Part shown: one piece after another, positions 26,740 through 35,245 of the stretch | Position numbering within the stretch: position 1 is the stretch's first letter | Layout: each line of letters opens with the position of its first letter | NCBI RefSeq assembly: GCF_002812725.1 | Contig: NZ_NMUN01000009.1 | Location: 1-64,000 of the forward strand | Reading direction: 5' to 3' | Length of the DNA stretch: 64,000 bases | Source of the DNA: Microbacterium sp. BR1 | Lineage (GTDB): Bacteria > Actinomycetota > Actinomycetes > Actinomycetales > Microbacteriaceae | The notes under the pieces: model-generated | Database searches by the model: none | What the model was told of the DNA's origin: nothing | Seen by the model: only the letters and a program-made list of their open reading frames with translations | Program-made: the position numbers and the translations under genes

Positions 26740-28124
26740 CACTCGTCCTCTTCGTAGGTGCGAAGCCGTGGCCGCCGCTTGATCGGTTCGGGGGTGCGAG
26801 GTTCCTGGCGGGTGGCAACGGTCGGAATGCGATCGTGGATTGCACGACGCAGCTGCTTGCGGCGGGCGCGGCGGGCGGTTTCGATGTCGCGGAGGCTGAG
26901 GCGGAGGTTGGGGTGGGCCTCGTCGATGGCGGTGCAGATGAACGTGTCGCGGTCGTAGACGCGGATCTCGGAGATGTCCCGGGGGTCGTACCGGATCGTG
27001 ATGGTGTGACCGACGAACGGCGCCAGGGTTGGGGCGAGGTAGCGCTGGCCTTGGAAGTGGATGCCGTCGCGTTGCACGACCCGGTTCTTCGGAACAGTAA
27101 GGAGCAGCCCGTCGAGCTCTTGAAGGCTCTCGGGCATCCGCGGAAGCCAGCCGTCCGCGACCCACGCATCCCGGGGTGAGATCCCCAGCTCGCTGTGGGG
27201 CCGGTCGTTGTAGGTGCCGATGAAGTCGCCGATGGCACGGTCGAGGCCTGCGAGGTCGAGCATAGGCATTGGTGTTCGGCTGCCGGGTCCGAGGTGGCCG
27301 GGGAGCGTGGCTAGGAGTTCGGTGTTGATGGTTCCGAAGAACCGTTCGATCTTCCCGCGGCCTTGGGGTCGCCCGACGGCGGAGTGGACGATCCTGATGT
27401 GCAGGGCGAGTGCGGTCTGCTCGAGGTGATGGCTGATGAAGTCGGAGCCGTGGTCGACGTGGAGGATTTCGGGGATGCCGCACATTGCCCACGCCGGGTC
27501 GGTCTTCCGCCAGATCGCCTGTCGGAGAGCGAGGGCGGTGTTGATGACTGAGGGTGCGCCGGTGAAGACCATGTATCCGCAGATGGCGCGGGAGTAGTCG
27601 TCCATGACCGTGGTGAGCCAGGGCCGGTCGGGTTTCCCGTCCGCGCCGACGATGAGGATGTCGAGCTCGGTGTGGTCGGACTGCCACGTCTGGTTGGGGT
27701 GTTCCGCCCGGCGCCGAAAGACGAGCTCGTGCTTGTCCCGGTACGAGACCGGTCCCTCAAGTGCCAGCGTGACAAGGGCCGGATCGAGTGCCTGGACGAT
27801 CTGGCGGACGGTCGCGTAACTCGGCACCGGCAGTTCGTGAGCTTCCGCCTCCGCGGAGGCGAGCCGGTGCAAGGTGGCGATGCTTGGGCGTGGCCGGGTC
27901 AGCGCCAATCGTTCGATGAACGCGACAGTCTCCGCTGATGTTCGGCGGCCCCCCTTGTCGTTGCGGTCATGAGGTTCGAGGGCTGCGATGCCGCCTGCGC
28001 GGTAGAGCTGGTGCCAGCGTTGGAGGGTGCGGGCGGAGATCCCGGTCTCCCGGGCGAGGACGGCGAGCGGGATCTGGTCTTCGACATGAAGCCGAAGAAC
28101 ACGCCACCGTTCGGCCGCGTCCAT
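26739..28124 (-). CDS. tniA: DDE transposase with Mu-type C-terminal domain (TniA/Tn552 p480-like)
   Basis: The 461-residue transposase has an N-terminal helix-turn-helix (IPLAVLARETGISARTLQRW, 18-37) and an rve integrase core with D150 (QSDHTELD), D224 (VDHGSDF) and E260 (GRGKIERFF), a D-x35-E spacing. A beta-barrel Mu C-terminal region and a basic tail follow. It acts on the TGTGGA-type ends. All catalytic residues are present and the gene is intact, so the element may be active. Confidence 0.9.
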   Translation of the reverse strand: MDAAERWRVLRLHVEDQIPLAVLARETGISARTLQRWHQLYRAGGIAALEPHDRNDKGGRRTSAETVAFIERLALTRPRPSIATLHRLASAEAEAHELPVPSYATVRQIVQALDPALVTLALEGPVSYRDKHELVFRRRAEHPNQTWQSDHTELDILIVGADGKPDRPWLTTVMDDYSRAICGYMVFTGAPSVINTALALRQAIWRKTDPAWAMCGIPEILHVDHGSDFISHHLEQTALALHIRIVHSAVGRPQGRGKIERFFGTINTELLATLPGHLGPGSRTPMPMLDLAGLDRAIGDFIGTYNDRPHSELGISPRDAWVADGWLPRMPESLQELDGLLLTVPKNRVVQRDGIHFQGQRYLAPTLAPFVGHTITIRYDPRDISEIRVYDRDTFICTAIDEAHPNLRLSLRDIETARRARRKQLRRAIHDRIPTVATRQEPRTPEPIKRRPRLRTYEEDE

Positions 28125-28131
28125 GAGTCAC

Positions 28132-28746
28132 TTACACGGTGGTGCTCTCGCGGGCCGCGAAGGCCTGCTGGTGGCGGTAGAGGGTGGCTCGGCTCCAGCC
28201 GACGAGTTTCGCGGCATCTGCCGCGGTCCGGCCCTTGGCCCTGGCCTCGGTGACGAGCTTGAGTTTGTCAGCGACGACGACAGGATCCGACAAGGGCCGG
28301 CCGAACTTCGTGCCGCCTTGCCGAGCAGCAGTGATCCCGGCATTCACCCGTTCCGTGATCAGCTCGCGCTCGTACTCAGCCAAAGTGGCAAGCATGTTCA
28401 GCATCAGCCGGCCCGAGGTCGTCGACGGGTCGATGCCATCAGAGATGCTCTGCACCTGGACGTTTCGCTCCCGAAGGAGCTTCACGGTGTTGAGAACATC
28501 GATCAGGGACCGTCCGAGGCGGTCGACTCGCCAGACGACGACCGTGTCGCCGGGCTTGGCGTAGTCGAGGAGTTTCTTCATTCCGGGCCGGGAGATCGCG
28601 GTTCGGCTACCTGAGGTGACGTCGGCGAAGATGTCGCGCTCCTGCACGCCGGATTTGACCAAGGCGTCGACCTGCAACTTCGCGTCTTGGCTTCTCGTAC
28701 TGACCCGCGTGTACCCGAGATGCCTCACCCGACCATTGTGCCTCAA
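28132..28746 (-). CDS. Serine resolvase/invertase
   Basis: The 204-residue serine recombinase has the nucleophile Ser16 in YTRVSTRSQ. The catalytic arginines lie in VVWRVDRLGRS, and the YERELITERV helix and a C-terminal helix-turn-helix (AADAAKLVGWSRATLYRH) follow. It probably resolves cointegrates of the transposon at a res site in 28747-28913. The short gap to the transposase gene suggests a common leftward transcript. Confidence 0.9.
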   Translation of the reverse strand: MRHNGRVRHLGYTRVSTRSQDAKLQVDALVKSGVQERDIFADVTSGSRTAISRPGMKKLLDYAKPGDTVVVWRVDRLGRSLIDVLNTVKLLRERNVQVQSISDGIDPSTTSGRLMLNMLATLAEYERELITERVNAGITAARQGGTKFGRPLSDPVVVADKLKLVTEARAKGRTAADAAKLVGWSRATLYRHQQAFAARESTTV

Positions 28747-28913
28747 TAACTGCTAGAAGCGGCGAAGGAAAGACAGTTTGCGGTAAGACATGTTTCCAAG
28801 ACAAATGGCGTCCCGGAAATCCGCCACTTCCCTCGGCTGCTCGGAAGGGGTTTCGCGTGCCTCGGAAAACTTTAGCTTTTCGAGGCGGACCGCTGGTGCG
28901 GACAACGACGGGC
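28747..28913. promoter_or_regulatory. Probable res site and promoter region of the resolvase
   Basis: The 167-bp segment between the resolvase and MerR genes is less GC-rich than its surroundings. It contains an interrupted dyad CCTCGGAAAA-CTTTAG-CTTTTCGAGG (28860-28885; one bulged base). Dyads of this kind next to a resolvase gene are the usual subsites for its binding. The crossover point cannot be located from sequence alone. Confidence 0.45.
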
Positions 28914-29318
28914 TTACGGGAGCGGCTGTGGGATGACGTGGCAGATGCTGCGCTCCGAGCACGTCGCTGGATCCAGGGCCGAGCTGGTCGTCAGCATGCC
29001 CACGAGCTCTCTCTCGAGGCGGGCGAGTTCTTGTTGGCGGGCTCTGACTTCACCGAGTTTGCCAGTGAGTAGTGAATGCACGTGTGAGCACGGGGCCTGC
29101 CCATCCTCCCGGAGGGCGAGAACCCCGGCGATATCGGACAGCGTTAGTCCGGCGGTTTGAGCGGCGCGAATGAACCCGACCCGGGAAGCGACCCCGTCGT
29201 CATAGACCCGGTATCCGTTGCTTTGTCGGCTCGGGGCCGGCAGGAGGCCCTCGCGTTCGTAGAAGCGAAGGGTTTGAGTGCTGACGCCCGTGGCCGCGGC
29301 GAGGTCTCCAATGCGCAT
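28914..29318 (-). CDS. MerR-family metal- or thiol-responsive regulator
   Basis: The 134-residue protein begins with the MerR helix-turn-helix (MRIGDLAAATGVSTQTLRFYEREGL). A dimerisation helix and cysteines C77 (APCSHV), C120 and C126 (ATCSERSIC) follow. The number of cysteines resembles metal-sensing MerR proteins, but the spacing (43 and 6) differs from mercury MerR (35 and 9), so the ligand is uncertain. It is transcribed divergently from the two cargo genes over a typical long-spacer promoter and should control them. Confidence 0.82.
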   Translation of the reverse strand: MRIGDLAAATGVSTQTLRFYEREGLLPAPSRQSNGYRVYDDGVASRVGFIRAAQTAGLTLSDIAGVLALREDGQAPCSHVHSLLTGKLGEVRARQQELARLERELVGMLTTSSALDPATCSERSICHVIPQPLP

Positions 29319-29334
29319 GTGACCATCACACCAC

Positions 29335-29366
29335 TTGACCTTGTACCGGGCTGCAACGTTTACGGT
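29335..29366 (+). promoter_or_regulatory. MerR-type promoter/operator of the redox operon
   Basis: A TTGACC -35 (29335-29340) is followed by a 19-20 bp spacer and TTACGG/TACGGT (29360-29366). The overlong spacer carrying an imperfect dyad (ACCTTG / CAACGT) is the hallmark of MerR-activated promoters. The predicted transcript start coincides with the ATG at 29373, so the mRNA may be leaderless. Confidence 0.65.
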
Positions 29367-29372
29367 CGTTGG

Positions 29373-29687
29373 ATGGAGATCACGTTGCAGTACTTCGATG
29401 GGTGCCCGAACTGGCAGACGACCGAGGAGCGCCTCGCCGTGATCACGGCGGAACGATCCGACATCACGGTGAGCCGGCAGCTCATCGAGACACAAGCGGA
29501 AGCGGAAACGGTCGACTTCCGCGGCTCCCCGACTCTCCTGGCCGACGGTGTGCCGTTGTTTCCCGTGCCGGAGGCTCCGCCTGGCCTGTCGTGCCGGGTG
29601 TATCTGACACCAGCAGGTCTTGCCGGGTCCCCCACGACAGAGCAGATCCGCGACGCCATCGTGAACGTCGAAGCGGGCACCCGGTGA
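29373..29687 (+). CDS. Thioredoxin-fold protein of mer-like operons
   Basis: The 104-residue protein starts MEITLQYFDGCPNW and has the segments VDFRGSPTLLADG and GLSCRVYLTP. This pattern is familiar from small thioredoxin-like proteins in actinobacterial mercury or metal operons, often misnamed alkylmercury lyase. C11 in GCPNW is the likely reactive residue; a second Cys lies near residue 76. It overlaps the next gene by 4 nt (GTGA). It may deliver a thiol-bound metal or reduce a substrate for the downstream flavoenzyme. Confidence 0.7.
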   Translation: MEITLQYFDGCPNWQTTEERLAVITAERSDITVSRQLIETQAEAETVDFRGSPTLLADGVPLFPVPEAPPGLSCRVYLTPAGLAGSPTTEQIRDAIVNVEAGTR

Positions 29688-31033
29688 GTGACGCGTTGGA
29701 CCTGCTGGTCATCGGTGCCGGCATGGCTGGCACGTCCGCTGCGAACAAGTGCGCCGCACAAGGCTGGCGGGTCGGGATCGTCGACGCGCTCCCCTACGGC
29801 GGCACCTGCGCTCTCCGGGGATGCGACCCGAAAAAGATCCTTCGCCGCGGCGCCGAAATCGTCGATGCCGCCCGGCTGATGAACGACACCGGCATCACAG
29901 AAGCTGGCCTCCGTGTCGATTGGCCGGCACTCATGCAGCGCAAGCGCGGCTTCACCAACGGGGTACCAAAAGGCATGGAAGACGAACTCACCGGCAACGG
30001 TGCCACCACCTTCCACGGTCACGCCGAGTTCACCGGCCCGAACACCATCACCATCGATGGCACCACCCACGAGGCGGAGCGGTTCCTCATCGCCTCCGGG
30101 GCCACCCCGAGGCTTTTGACATTCCCGGGCGCGGAGCACCTCATCGACAGCACCCAGTTCCTCGACCTCGATGCCCTACCGCAGCGGATCGTGTTCATCG
30201 GCGGCGGGTTCATCTCGTTCGAATTTGCCCACATCGCCGCCCGAGCCGGCGCGCACTGCACGATCATCGACCGCGGCCCGCGGCCCCTGCGCGAATTCGA
30301 CCCCGACCTGGTGGAGCTGCTGACCTCACGCACCGAACAAGCCGGTATCCGCGTCCACCGAAACACCAGCGTCACCGCCATCGAGGCAACCCCCTCCGGA
30401 TTCCAGCTCAACGTCGACACCAAAGGCACGACCACCCGCCTTGACGCGGACCTCGTCGTCCACGGTGCTGGCCGCGTCCCGAACCTCGAAAGCCTCCACC
30501 TGGACGCTGCCGGCATCGCGAGCAGCTCACACGGAGTAACCGTCACCGGACACCTGCAAAGCACCACCAATCCCGCCGTCTACGCGGCAGGAGACGCCGC
30601 TAACACCGCGGGACGGCCCCTGACGCCGGTCGCCGTGTTTGAGGGTAAAGTCGCGGCCTCGAACATGCTGAAAGGCACCACGACAGCGCCCGACTACACC
30701 GGAGTTCCCACGACCGTATTCACCATCCCGGAACTGAACCGGGTCGGTCTCCTCGAAGAAGAAGCTGCCGAAGGCCACAACACTGCCGTCCGCTTTACCG
30801 ACACCAGCAACTGGTACTCCACCTACCGGGTCGCCGAGACCACCGCCGCCGCCAAGATCATCATCGATACCGACACCGACCAGATCCTCGGCGCACACCT
30901 CCTCGGCCCCGGCTACTCCGAACTGATCAACACCTTCGGTATCGCCATCAAGCTCGGCCTCACCACCCGGCAACTCAAATCCACCACCGCCACCTACCCC
31001 TCCCTCGGCTCCGACCTCGGCTCCCTGCTTTAA
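29684..31033 (+). CDS. FAD-dependent disulfide oxidoreductase, MerA/glutathione reductase-like
   Basis: The 449-residue flavoenzyme has the FAD Rossmann motif GAGMAG (11-16) and the redox-active disulfide GTCALRGCDPKK (C42, C47). A NAD(P)-binding FIGGGFISFEFA segment and the YAAGDAA FAD motif follow, and a dimerisation domain ends in YPSLGSD. It lacks both the N-terminal metal-binding domain and the C-terminal Cys pair that mercuric reductase needs, so mercury reduction is doubtful. GTG 29684 overlaps the upstream stop. A role in thiol or metal redox stress is the safest reading. Confidence 0.82.
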   Translation: MSDALDLLVIGAGMAGTSAANKCAAQGWRVGIVDALPYGGTCALRGCDPKKILRRGAEIVDAARLMNDTGITEAGLRVDWPALMQRKRGFTNGVPKGMEDELTGNGATTFHGHAEFTGPNTITIDGTTHEAERFLIASGATPRLLTFPGAEHLIDSTQFLDLDALPQRIVFIGGGFISFEFAHIAARAGAHCTIIDRGPRPLREFDPDLVELLTSRTEQAGIRVHRNTSVTAIEATPSGFQLNVDTKGTTTRLDADLVVHGAGRVPNLESLHLDAAGIASSSHGVTVTGHLQSTTNPAVYAAGDAANTAGRPLTPVAVFEGKVAASNMLKGTTTAPDYTGVPTTVFTIPELNRVGLLEEEAAEGHNTAVRFTDTSNWYSTYRVAETTAAAKIIIDTDTDQILGAHLLGPGYSELINTFGIAIKLGLTTRQLKSTTATYPSLGSDLGSLL

Positions 31034-31102
31034 CCGAGCAAAGCAGAGAGTCAACAACCCTCTGCTTTCAGCCAGTTACCGAGCCCGACGCACCCGCCAA
31101 CG

Positions 31103-31142
31103 AGCGATCAAAAAACACTGCCAGAGAGCGGCAAAGTCCACA
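31103..31142. repeat. Right terminal inverted repeat of the Tn552-like transposon
   Basis: Its reverse complement begins TGTGGACTTTGCCGCTC and pairs with 25879-25918 (35 of 40 matches). The bases CTCCGCGGGC follow directly and repeat the left flank. Confidence 0.9.
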
Positions 31143-31246
31143 CTCCGCGGGCCTCGTCGATTCCCCAGCATGGCCCCGCGCATCGCCCGAGGCAGGACCG
31201 GCATTCGCACGGTCGTCCACAATGTCGCAGGGTCAAGTCCTGGGAC

Positions 31247-32628
31247 GTGGTGTATCGGTGATCGTGTGATCCCTCGTGTCGAGGTCAGGCTGTGAGGGCC
31301 CGAAGGTCGGGTTCGATCACCTCCTCTGTGGTGGGTTCGCCGACGCGGCGTGCGGCGGCGAGGGCGTCGAGGCCGAGGTAGCGGCGTTGCTCGGCCCACT
31401 CGTCGTGTTGCTCGGCGAGGACGGCGCCGACGAGCCGGATGATCGCGTCGCGGTTCGGGAAGATGCCCACGACGTCGGTGCGGCGGCGGATCTCCCGGTT
31501 GAGGCGTTCGTTCGGATTGTTGGACCAGATCTGCCGCCAGATGCTCTTCGGGAACGCGGTGAACGCGAGGATCTCCTCACGTGCGGCCTCGAGGTGCTCG
31601 AACGACCTGGGGAGCTTGTGCTCGAGCGCGTCCAGGACGCGGTCGAACTGGGCGTGCACGGACTCCGCGTCGGGCTGGTCGAAAACCGTGCCCAGCAGGG
31701 TCTTCACCCATGGCCACGAGGACTTTGGGGTCACGCTCATCAGGTTCGCCGCGTAGTGGGTTCTGCACCTCTGCCAGGACCCGCCGACGGTCGCGCCGAT
31801 CGCTGCGACCAGACCTGCGTGTGCGTCGGACGTGACGAGCTTCACGCCGGTCAGGCCTCTCGCGACGAGGTCGCGCCAGAACGTCAGCCAGCCGGCGCCG
31901 TCTTCGGTCGAGTTGACTTGCAGACCGAGGATCTCGCGGTAGCCGTCGGCGTTCACGCCGGTCGCGACCAGCACCGCGACCTTCACGACCCGGCCGCCCT
32001 CGCGGACCTTCATGGTGAGCGCGTCGGCGGCGACGAACGAGTACGGGCCGGCGTCCAACGGCCGGGTGCGGAACGCGGTCACCTGCTCGTCAAGGTCGCG
32101 CGCCATCTCCGACACCTGCGACTTCGACAGCCCGGTGATCCCGAGGGTCTTCACCAGGTCATCCATCCGACGGGTGGACACGCCGAGGAGGTAGCTGGTC
32201 GCGACCACGGTGGTCAGTGCGGCCTCCGCGCGGCGGCGGCGTTCCAGCAGCCACTCCGGGAAGTAGGTGCCCTGCCGGAGCTTGGGGATCTTCACGTCGA
32301 TGGTCCCGGCGCGGGTGTCGAAGTCGCGGTGGCGGTAACCGTTGCGACGGTTCACCCTGTCGTCGCTGATCGTGCCGTAAGCGGCGCCGCAGATCTGGTC
32401 CGCGTCCGCGGATAGCAGCTGGTTGATGAACGTGCCGAGCATCTCCCGCAGCAGATCGGGAGACGCCTGCGCGAGGTGGTCTTCGAGGAAGCGGGCAGGG
32501 TCGATATCGTGGGGTGAGACGGTCATCGTCGGGGTCCTTTCGAGATGGATGTGAAGAGTTCTCTCGAAGGATCACGCGGTGACCGTCGCTACGTCCGCAG
32601 CGACACGGTCACCCGATCCGTACACCAC
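31247..32628. mobile_element. IS256-family insertion sequence
   Basis: A single transposase gene is flanked by inverted ends beginning GTGGTGTA (31247-31254, and the complement at 32621-32628). The inner parts of the ends agree only approximately (GGTGATCGTGTG against GGTGACCGTGTC). The 8-bp flanks do not match, so no target duplication is evident and the exact limits carry an error of several bases. Confidence 0.75.
31285..32526 (-). CDS. IS256-family transposase
   Basis: The 413-residue mutator-type transposase has the CGAAYGTISDDRVNRRNGYR N-terminal block and PKLRQGTYFPEWLLERRRRAE. The DDE core has D in FVAADAL and in LVTSDAH, and the NPNERLNREIRRRTDVVGIFPN C-terminal block is diagnostic for IS256. 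It is full length with an intact frame. A ribosome site (AAAGGACC) precedes ATG 32526. Confidence 0.93.
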   Translation of the reverse strand: MTVSPHDIDPARFLEDHLAQASPDLLREMLGTFINQLLSADADQICGAAYGTISDDRVNRRNGYRHRDFDTRAGTIDVKIPKLRQGTYFPEWLLERRRRAEAALTTVVATSYLLGVSTRRMDDLVKTLGITGLSKSQVSEMARDLDEQVTAFRTRPLDAGPYSFVAADALTMKVREGGRVVKVAVLVATGVNADGYREILGLQVNSTEDGAGWLTFWRDLVARGLTGVKLVTSDAHAGLVAAIGATVGGSWQRCRTHYAANLMSVTPKSSWPWVKTLLGTVFDQPDAESVHAQFDRVLDALEHKLPRSFEHLEAAREEILAFTAFPKSIWRQIWSNNPNERLNREIRRRTDVVGIFPNRDAIIRLVGAVLAEQHDEWAEQRRYLGLDALAAARRVGEPTTEEVIEPDLRALTA

Positions 32629-32697
32629 CTTGCCGGACGCCACCTGTCGCAGCTCTCGCGTGTCGAGCGTGTCGTAGCCTCCGTCTACTTTGCTGGC

Positions 32698-33165
32698 ATG
32701 CCGAGCGGACCTGACTTCCTGCAGATGACGATTGCCATCTTGTCGGTGCCAGCTGTCGCAGCAGCCATCACCTGGTTGGCGCGCCGATTCAGTAAGGAGT
32801 CGCGTCTGCTCCTACGGCTCGAACGGTTGGCCGCGATCTATCCCAACCTTCCGGCGGGCTCGATGCAAGATGAGTTCGCAAAGAGAGTGACCGACGCTGG
32901 CTCGGAATTGAACGCCCGCCTGGATCCGCTCTTCAAGCAAGAGCGTAGGCGGAAGCGGACGGTCATCGTGTCGCTGGTCGTTGGGTCAGCGTTCGTGATC
33001 CTGTTATGGCCAGGCCATGCGGCGCTGGAGCCCGGGGGTAGCAACCTCTCAAGTCTCGCGCTGGGAGTCATCGCCGTGGCCGCCTTCCTCTTCATCGAGC
33101 GGGACACCCGTCGCCAGCGTGCTGCCATCAAGGACGAGCAGAGCGGCCAATCCAGCGCCCTCTAG
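32698..33165 (+). CDS. Small membrane protein of unknown function
   Basis: The 155-residue protein has three predicted membrane segments (about residues 8-26, 86-104 and 115-135). A charged cytoplasmic region with helical, coiled-coil-like character separates the first two. ATG 32698 was chosen because the frame upstream runs into the IS256 end. No family is recognised. It begins the accessory block with lower GC than the transfer genes. Confidence 0.55.
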   Translation: MPSGPDFLQMTIAILSVPAVAAAITWLARRFSKESRLLLRLERLAAIYPNLPAGSMQDEFAKRVTDAGSELNARLDPLFKQERRRKRTVIVSLVVGSAFVILLWPGHAALEPGGSNLSSLALGVIAVAAFLFIERDTRRQRAAIKDEQSGQSSAL

Positions 33166-33652
33166 ACAACCTCCTGCCGCGTGGCGCCGTCGAGGCGCTA
33201 AGTGGCGCCCGTCAGCCGAAACGAGCGCGCTCGGCGACCGTTCTCGGACGAGTGAGATTGCAACTACTCCACACGCGAAAGGTCGCACGTCAGCGGTGAT
33301 GAGCAGGCTCCCCCCGAGGCCGTCCGCGCCCGAGGATAGGCCCCCACAGTTACGTTGGCACAAGCTGAATCCCGTGCCGATACAGCGCCTTCGGCACGGT
33401 CGCAGCCCCAGCACCGCCATCAGTTGGGCAGTTCCGAATTTCTTGTTATCTGCCCGCGCCGTGCTCCTGTCCCCACCTGTCAGCGAATCGTAAGCAACTT
33501 GCGCGACCATGCAGGCCAGCGTGAACCTGGGTGACTCAGAATGCGCCGGAACGGTGTCCAAGACGCAAGCGGCGACATGGAACGGTTATCACATCGCAAG
33601 GACCAACGGCGGCTACCAGGTCGGATCTACGTTCTCGCAGGGAGGAAAGCAT
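33166..33652. other. Intergenic stretch without a supported gene
   Basis: Open frames exist on both strands, but none has a ribosome site and a recognisable product. One hairpin, GTGCCG / CGGCAC around 33374-33398, may be a terminator for one of the neighbours. The frame running into the next gene from 33509 has no plausible N-terminal sequence. Confidence 0.4.
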
Positions 33653-34126
33653 GTGAAGAAGCGATTGATCGTCCTCGCATCAGCGGCGGGTGTCGCCGGG
33701 GTGATCGCCGTTGGTGGCGCCGCCGCATACGGTGGTGCTTTCAACCCCGCCTCCAACCCTGAGGCAAACGCACCCGCAGAACCGGTTACTCAAGAGTCGT
33801 ACGACGCGGCATATGCGACTTTTCGCGACTGCATGAAGGACGCAGGCGCTTCCCTTTTTTCGGAGCGCACCGTGGGTGTCGTTCACGAGTACTCCTACTG
33901 GGAAGGCGACAAATCGGCCCATGACCGGTGCTACGTGGACTTCGCCCCAGTGGACTTCCGATGGCAGGTGGCGAACTCCTACGATTCCCCGACCTACGTG
34001 AGCCTGCGGGAATGCCTCACGGATCTTGGCGTAGAGCCGGGTAAGGATGTCGAGACAGTCTGGGAGCAGGTACAGGCTGCGGACATAGATGTCGTGGAGT
34101 GCACCTTGGGCCCCGGTTTGGGCTAG
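33653..34126 (+). CDS. Secreted or membrane-anchored small protein
   Basis: The 157-residue protein starts at GTG 33653 after a strong GGGAGGAAAG ribosome site. The N-terminus KKRLIVLASAAGVAGVIAVGGAAAYGG is a signal peptide or anchor. The mature part has four cysteines (FRDC, RCYVD, RECL, VECT), which could form two disulfides outside the cell. Proteins of this style are common and uncharacterised in Micrococcales. Confidence 0.65.
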   Translation: MKKRLIVLASAAGVAGVIAVGGAAAYGGAFNPASNPEANAPAEPVTQESYDAAYATFRDCMKDAGASLFSERTVGVVHEYSYWEGDKSAHDRCYVDFAPVDFRWQVANSYDSPTYVSLRECLTDLGVEPGKDVETVWEQVQAADIDVVECTLGPGLG

Positions 34127-34688
34127 CGACCTCCCGGTCTGATTGCTGATCACGGCCATCCGCCCCTACGGGGGCGGCGTGCGTGTCTATATGCAGTATC
34201 GGCGCAACGTCCGCCTTGTCCAGATACACTCTGACCGGTTCCTACATCGGGCAAGAAACCACTGCGGAATAAGTTCGCCGACTACGGCAATCATCCGATG
34301 GATGGGCACAGATCTTCCACGACCGCCCAGATCAGGTGCGAGCGGCTCATAATCGAGGGCTGAGGCCATAGGTCTTGACACCGCGCCGCCACGTCCGGCA
34401 TTCATTGTTTCCACATGAGGCTTCGCTGTGTGTCAGATGGGCGTGAGGAACGAATCGGCGACAACTTAACCTGTCACCAGTTCATTCCTTGCGCCCGCGT
34501 GCCGGCAGACGCAACCGTGACGGCGTCTATCTGGAACGGTGTGCGACACAGGCGGTGGTTCGGCCGAACTTCTCTGCGAGCGGAGCGAAGTCGTCGATGA
34601 GCGGGTCCATCCGGTGCGGTCGTGGCATGGCTGCTCCTATGCTCATCGTGCGGCGCTGGGGTCGAGTCAACCCTGCTAGGTTGCCGGG
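34127..34688. other. Intergenic stretch without a supported gene
   Basis: The 562 bases hold several short open frames on both strands, none with a clear start signal or family resemblance. It may hold decayed genes. I see no structured RNA, repeat or IS end. Confidence 0.4.
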
Positions 34689-34716
34689 ATGAGAGCGTCC
34701 ACCAAAAATTCTGCTC

Positions 34717-35094
34717 GTGCTTTCCTCGGTGTTGCTTTTGGCCGGTTGTGGGGCTTCCACACTCCCGGAGTTCGAGGCCGAGCAGACCAACCGCGACTTG
34801 ATCGCCGATGCATCGACTTGGGCGCCGGAGATTAACCCCGACAGCACTCGCTATGTGGGCGAAGTCGAGGGCGCAGAGCTGTACCTTGCTCGCGGGGAAG
34901 GAAAGACATGCTTGGTCCACATCCGCGACCAGGAATGGGAGCAGATGGGCTGCGGAGCTGGCGGGGGTTTCGGCGCCGAGCTCGATAGCGGCACCCTGAT
35001 CGAAGTGGGCACCTACAAGTTCCCGGAGGATAGGGTCGGTGGCGAAGAGCGGACGAAACTTAGCGAAAGCGTCTACGTCATCTCGAACCCATGA
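34717..35094 (+). CDS. Lipoprotein with an apparent frameshift in the signal peptide
   Basis: The frame encodes a lipobox (LLLAGCG, Cys at the processing site) followed by about 110 soluble residues with three further cysteines. GTG 34717 gives a signal peptide that is too short and lacks the positive n-region. An ATG at 34689 gives a perfect n-region (MRASTK) but is in another frame. Removing one A from the A5 run at 34704-34708 would join the two into a normal lipoprotein signal. It is either a frameshifted pseudogene, a slippage-controlled gene or a sequencing error. Confidence 0.6.
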   Translation: MLSSVLLLAGCGASTLPEFEAEQTNRDLIADASTWAPEINPDSTRYVGEVEGAELYLARGEGKTCLVHIRDQEWEQMGCGAGGGFGAELDSGTLIEVGTYKFPEDRVGGEERTKLSESVYVISNP

Positions 35095-35245
35095 CCTGCC
35101 GCATTCGCGAGCTCCTCCCGCGTCATCCCCTTGGGCGTCGCGAACTGCCTCGCTAGACGACCGGCTTACGAACTCACACGCTTCGCCGTTTGGAGACCTT
35201 CGTGAGCCCCGTGCTTAGGTTCCGGGGCTGCCCGTCCACCTTGCA

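Larger units (their letters stand above)
25879..31142. mobile_element. Tn552/Tn402-like transposon with a MerR-controlled redox operon
   Basis: The 5264-bp element has 40-bp terminal inverted repeats beginning TGTGGA (25879-25918 and 31103-31142) that match at 35 of 40 positions. A 10-bp direct repeat, CTCCGCGGGC, lies outside both ends (25869-25878 and 31143-31152). Inside are an ATPase, a DDE transposase, a serine resolvase, a MerR regulator and two cargo genes. The 461-aa transposase plus 270-aa ATPase without TniQ resembles Tn552. Confidence 0.88.

Noticed and set aside
29684..31033. Calling the flavoenzyme a mercuric reductase (merA)
   Set aside because: The C-terminal Cys pair and the N-terminal metal-binding domain are absent; only the disulfide reductase core can be supported.
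31239..32636. Target duplication around the IS256 element
   Set aside because: The 8-bp flanks (CCTGGGAC and CTTGCCGG) do not match, so either the ends are misplaced or rearrangement has occurred; no duplication is claimed.
33049..33561. 170-codon minus-strand frame
   Set aside because: It overlaps the end of the membrane protein gene, has a Cys/Arg-rich composition without family pattern and no ribosome site.
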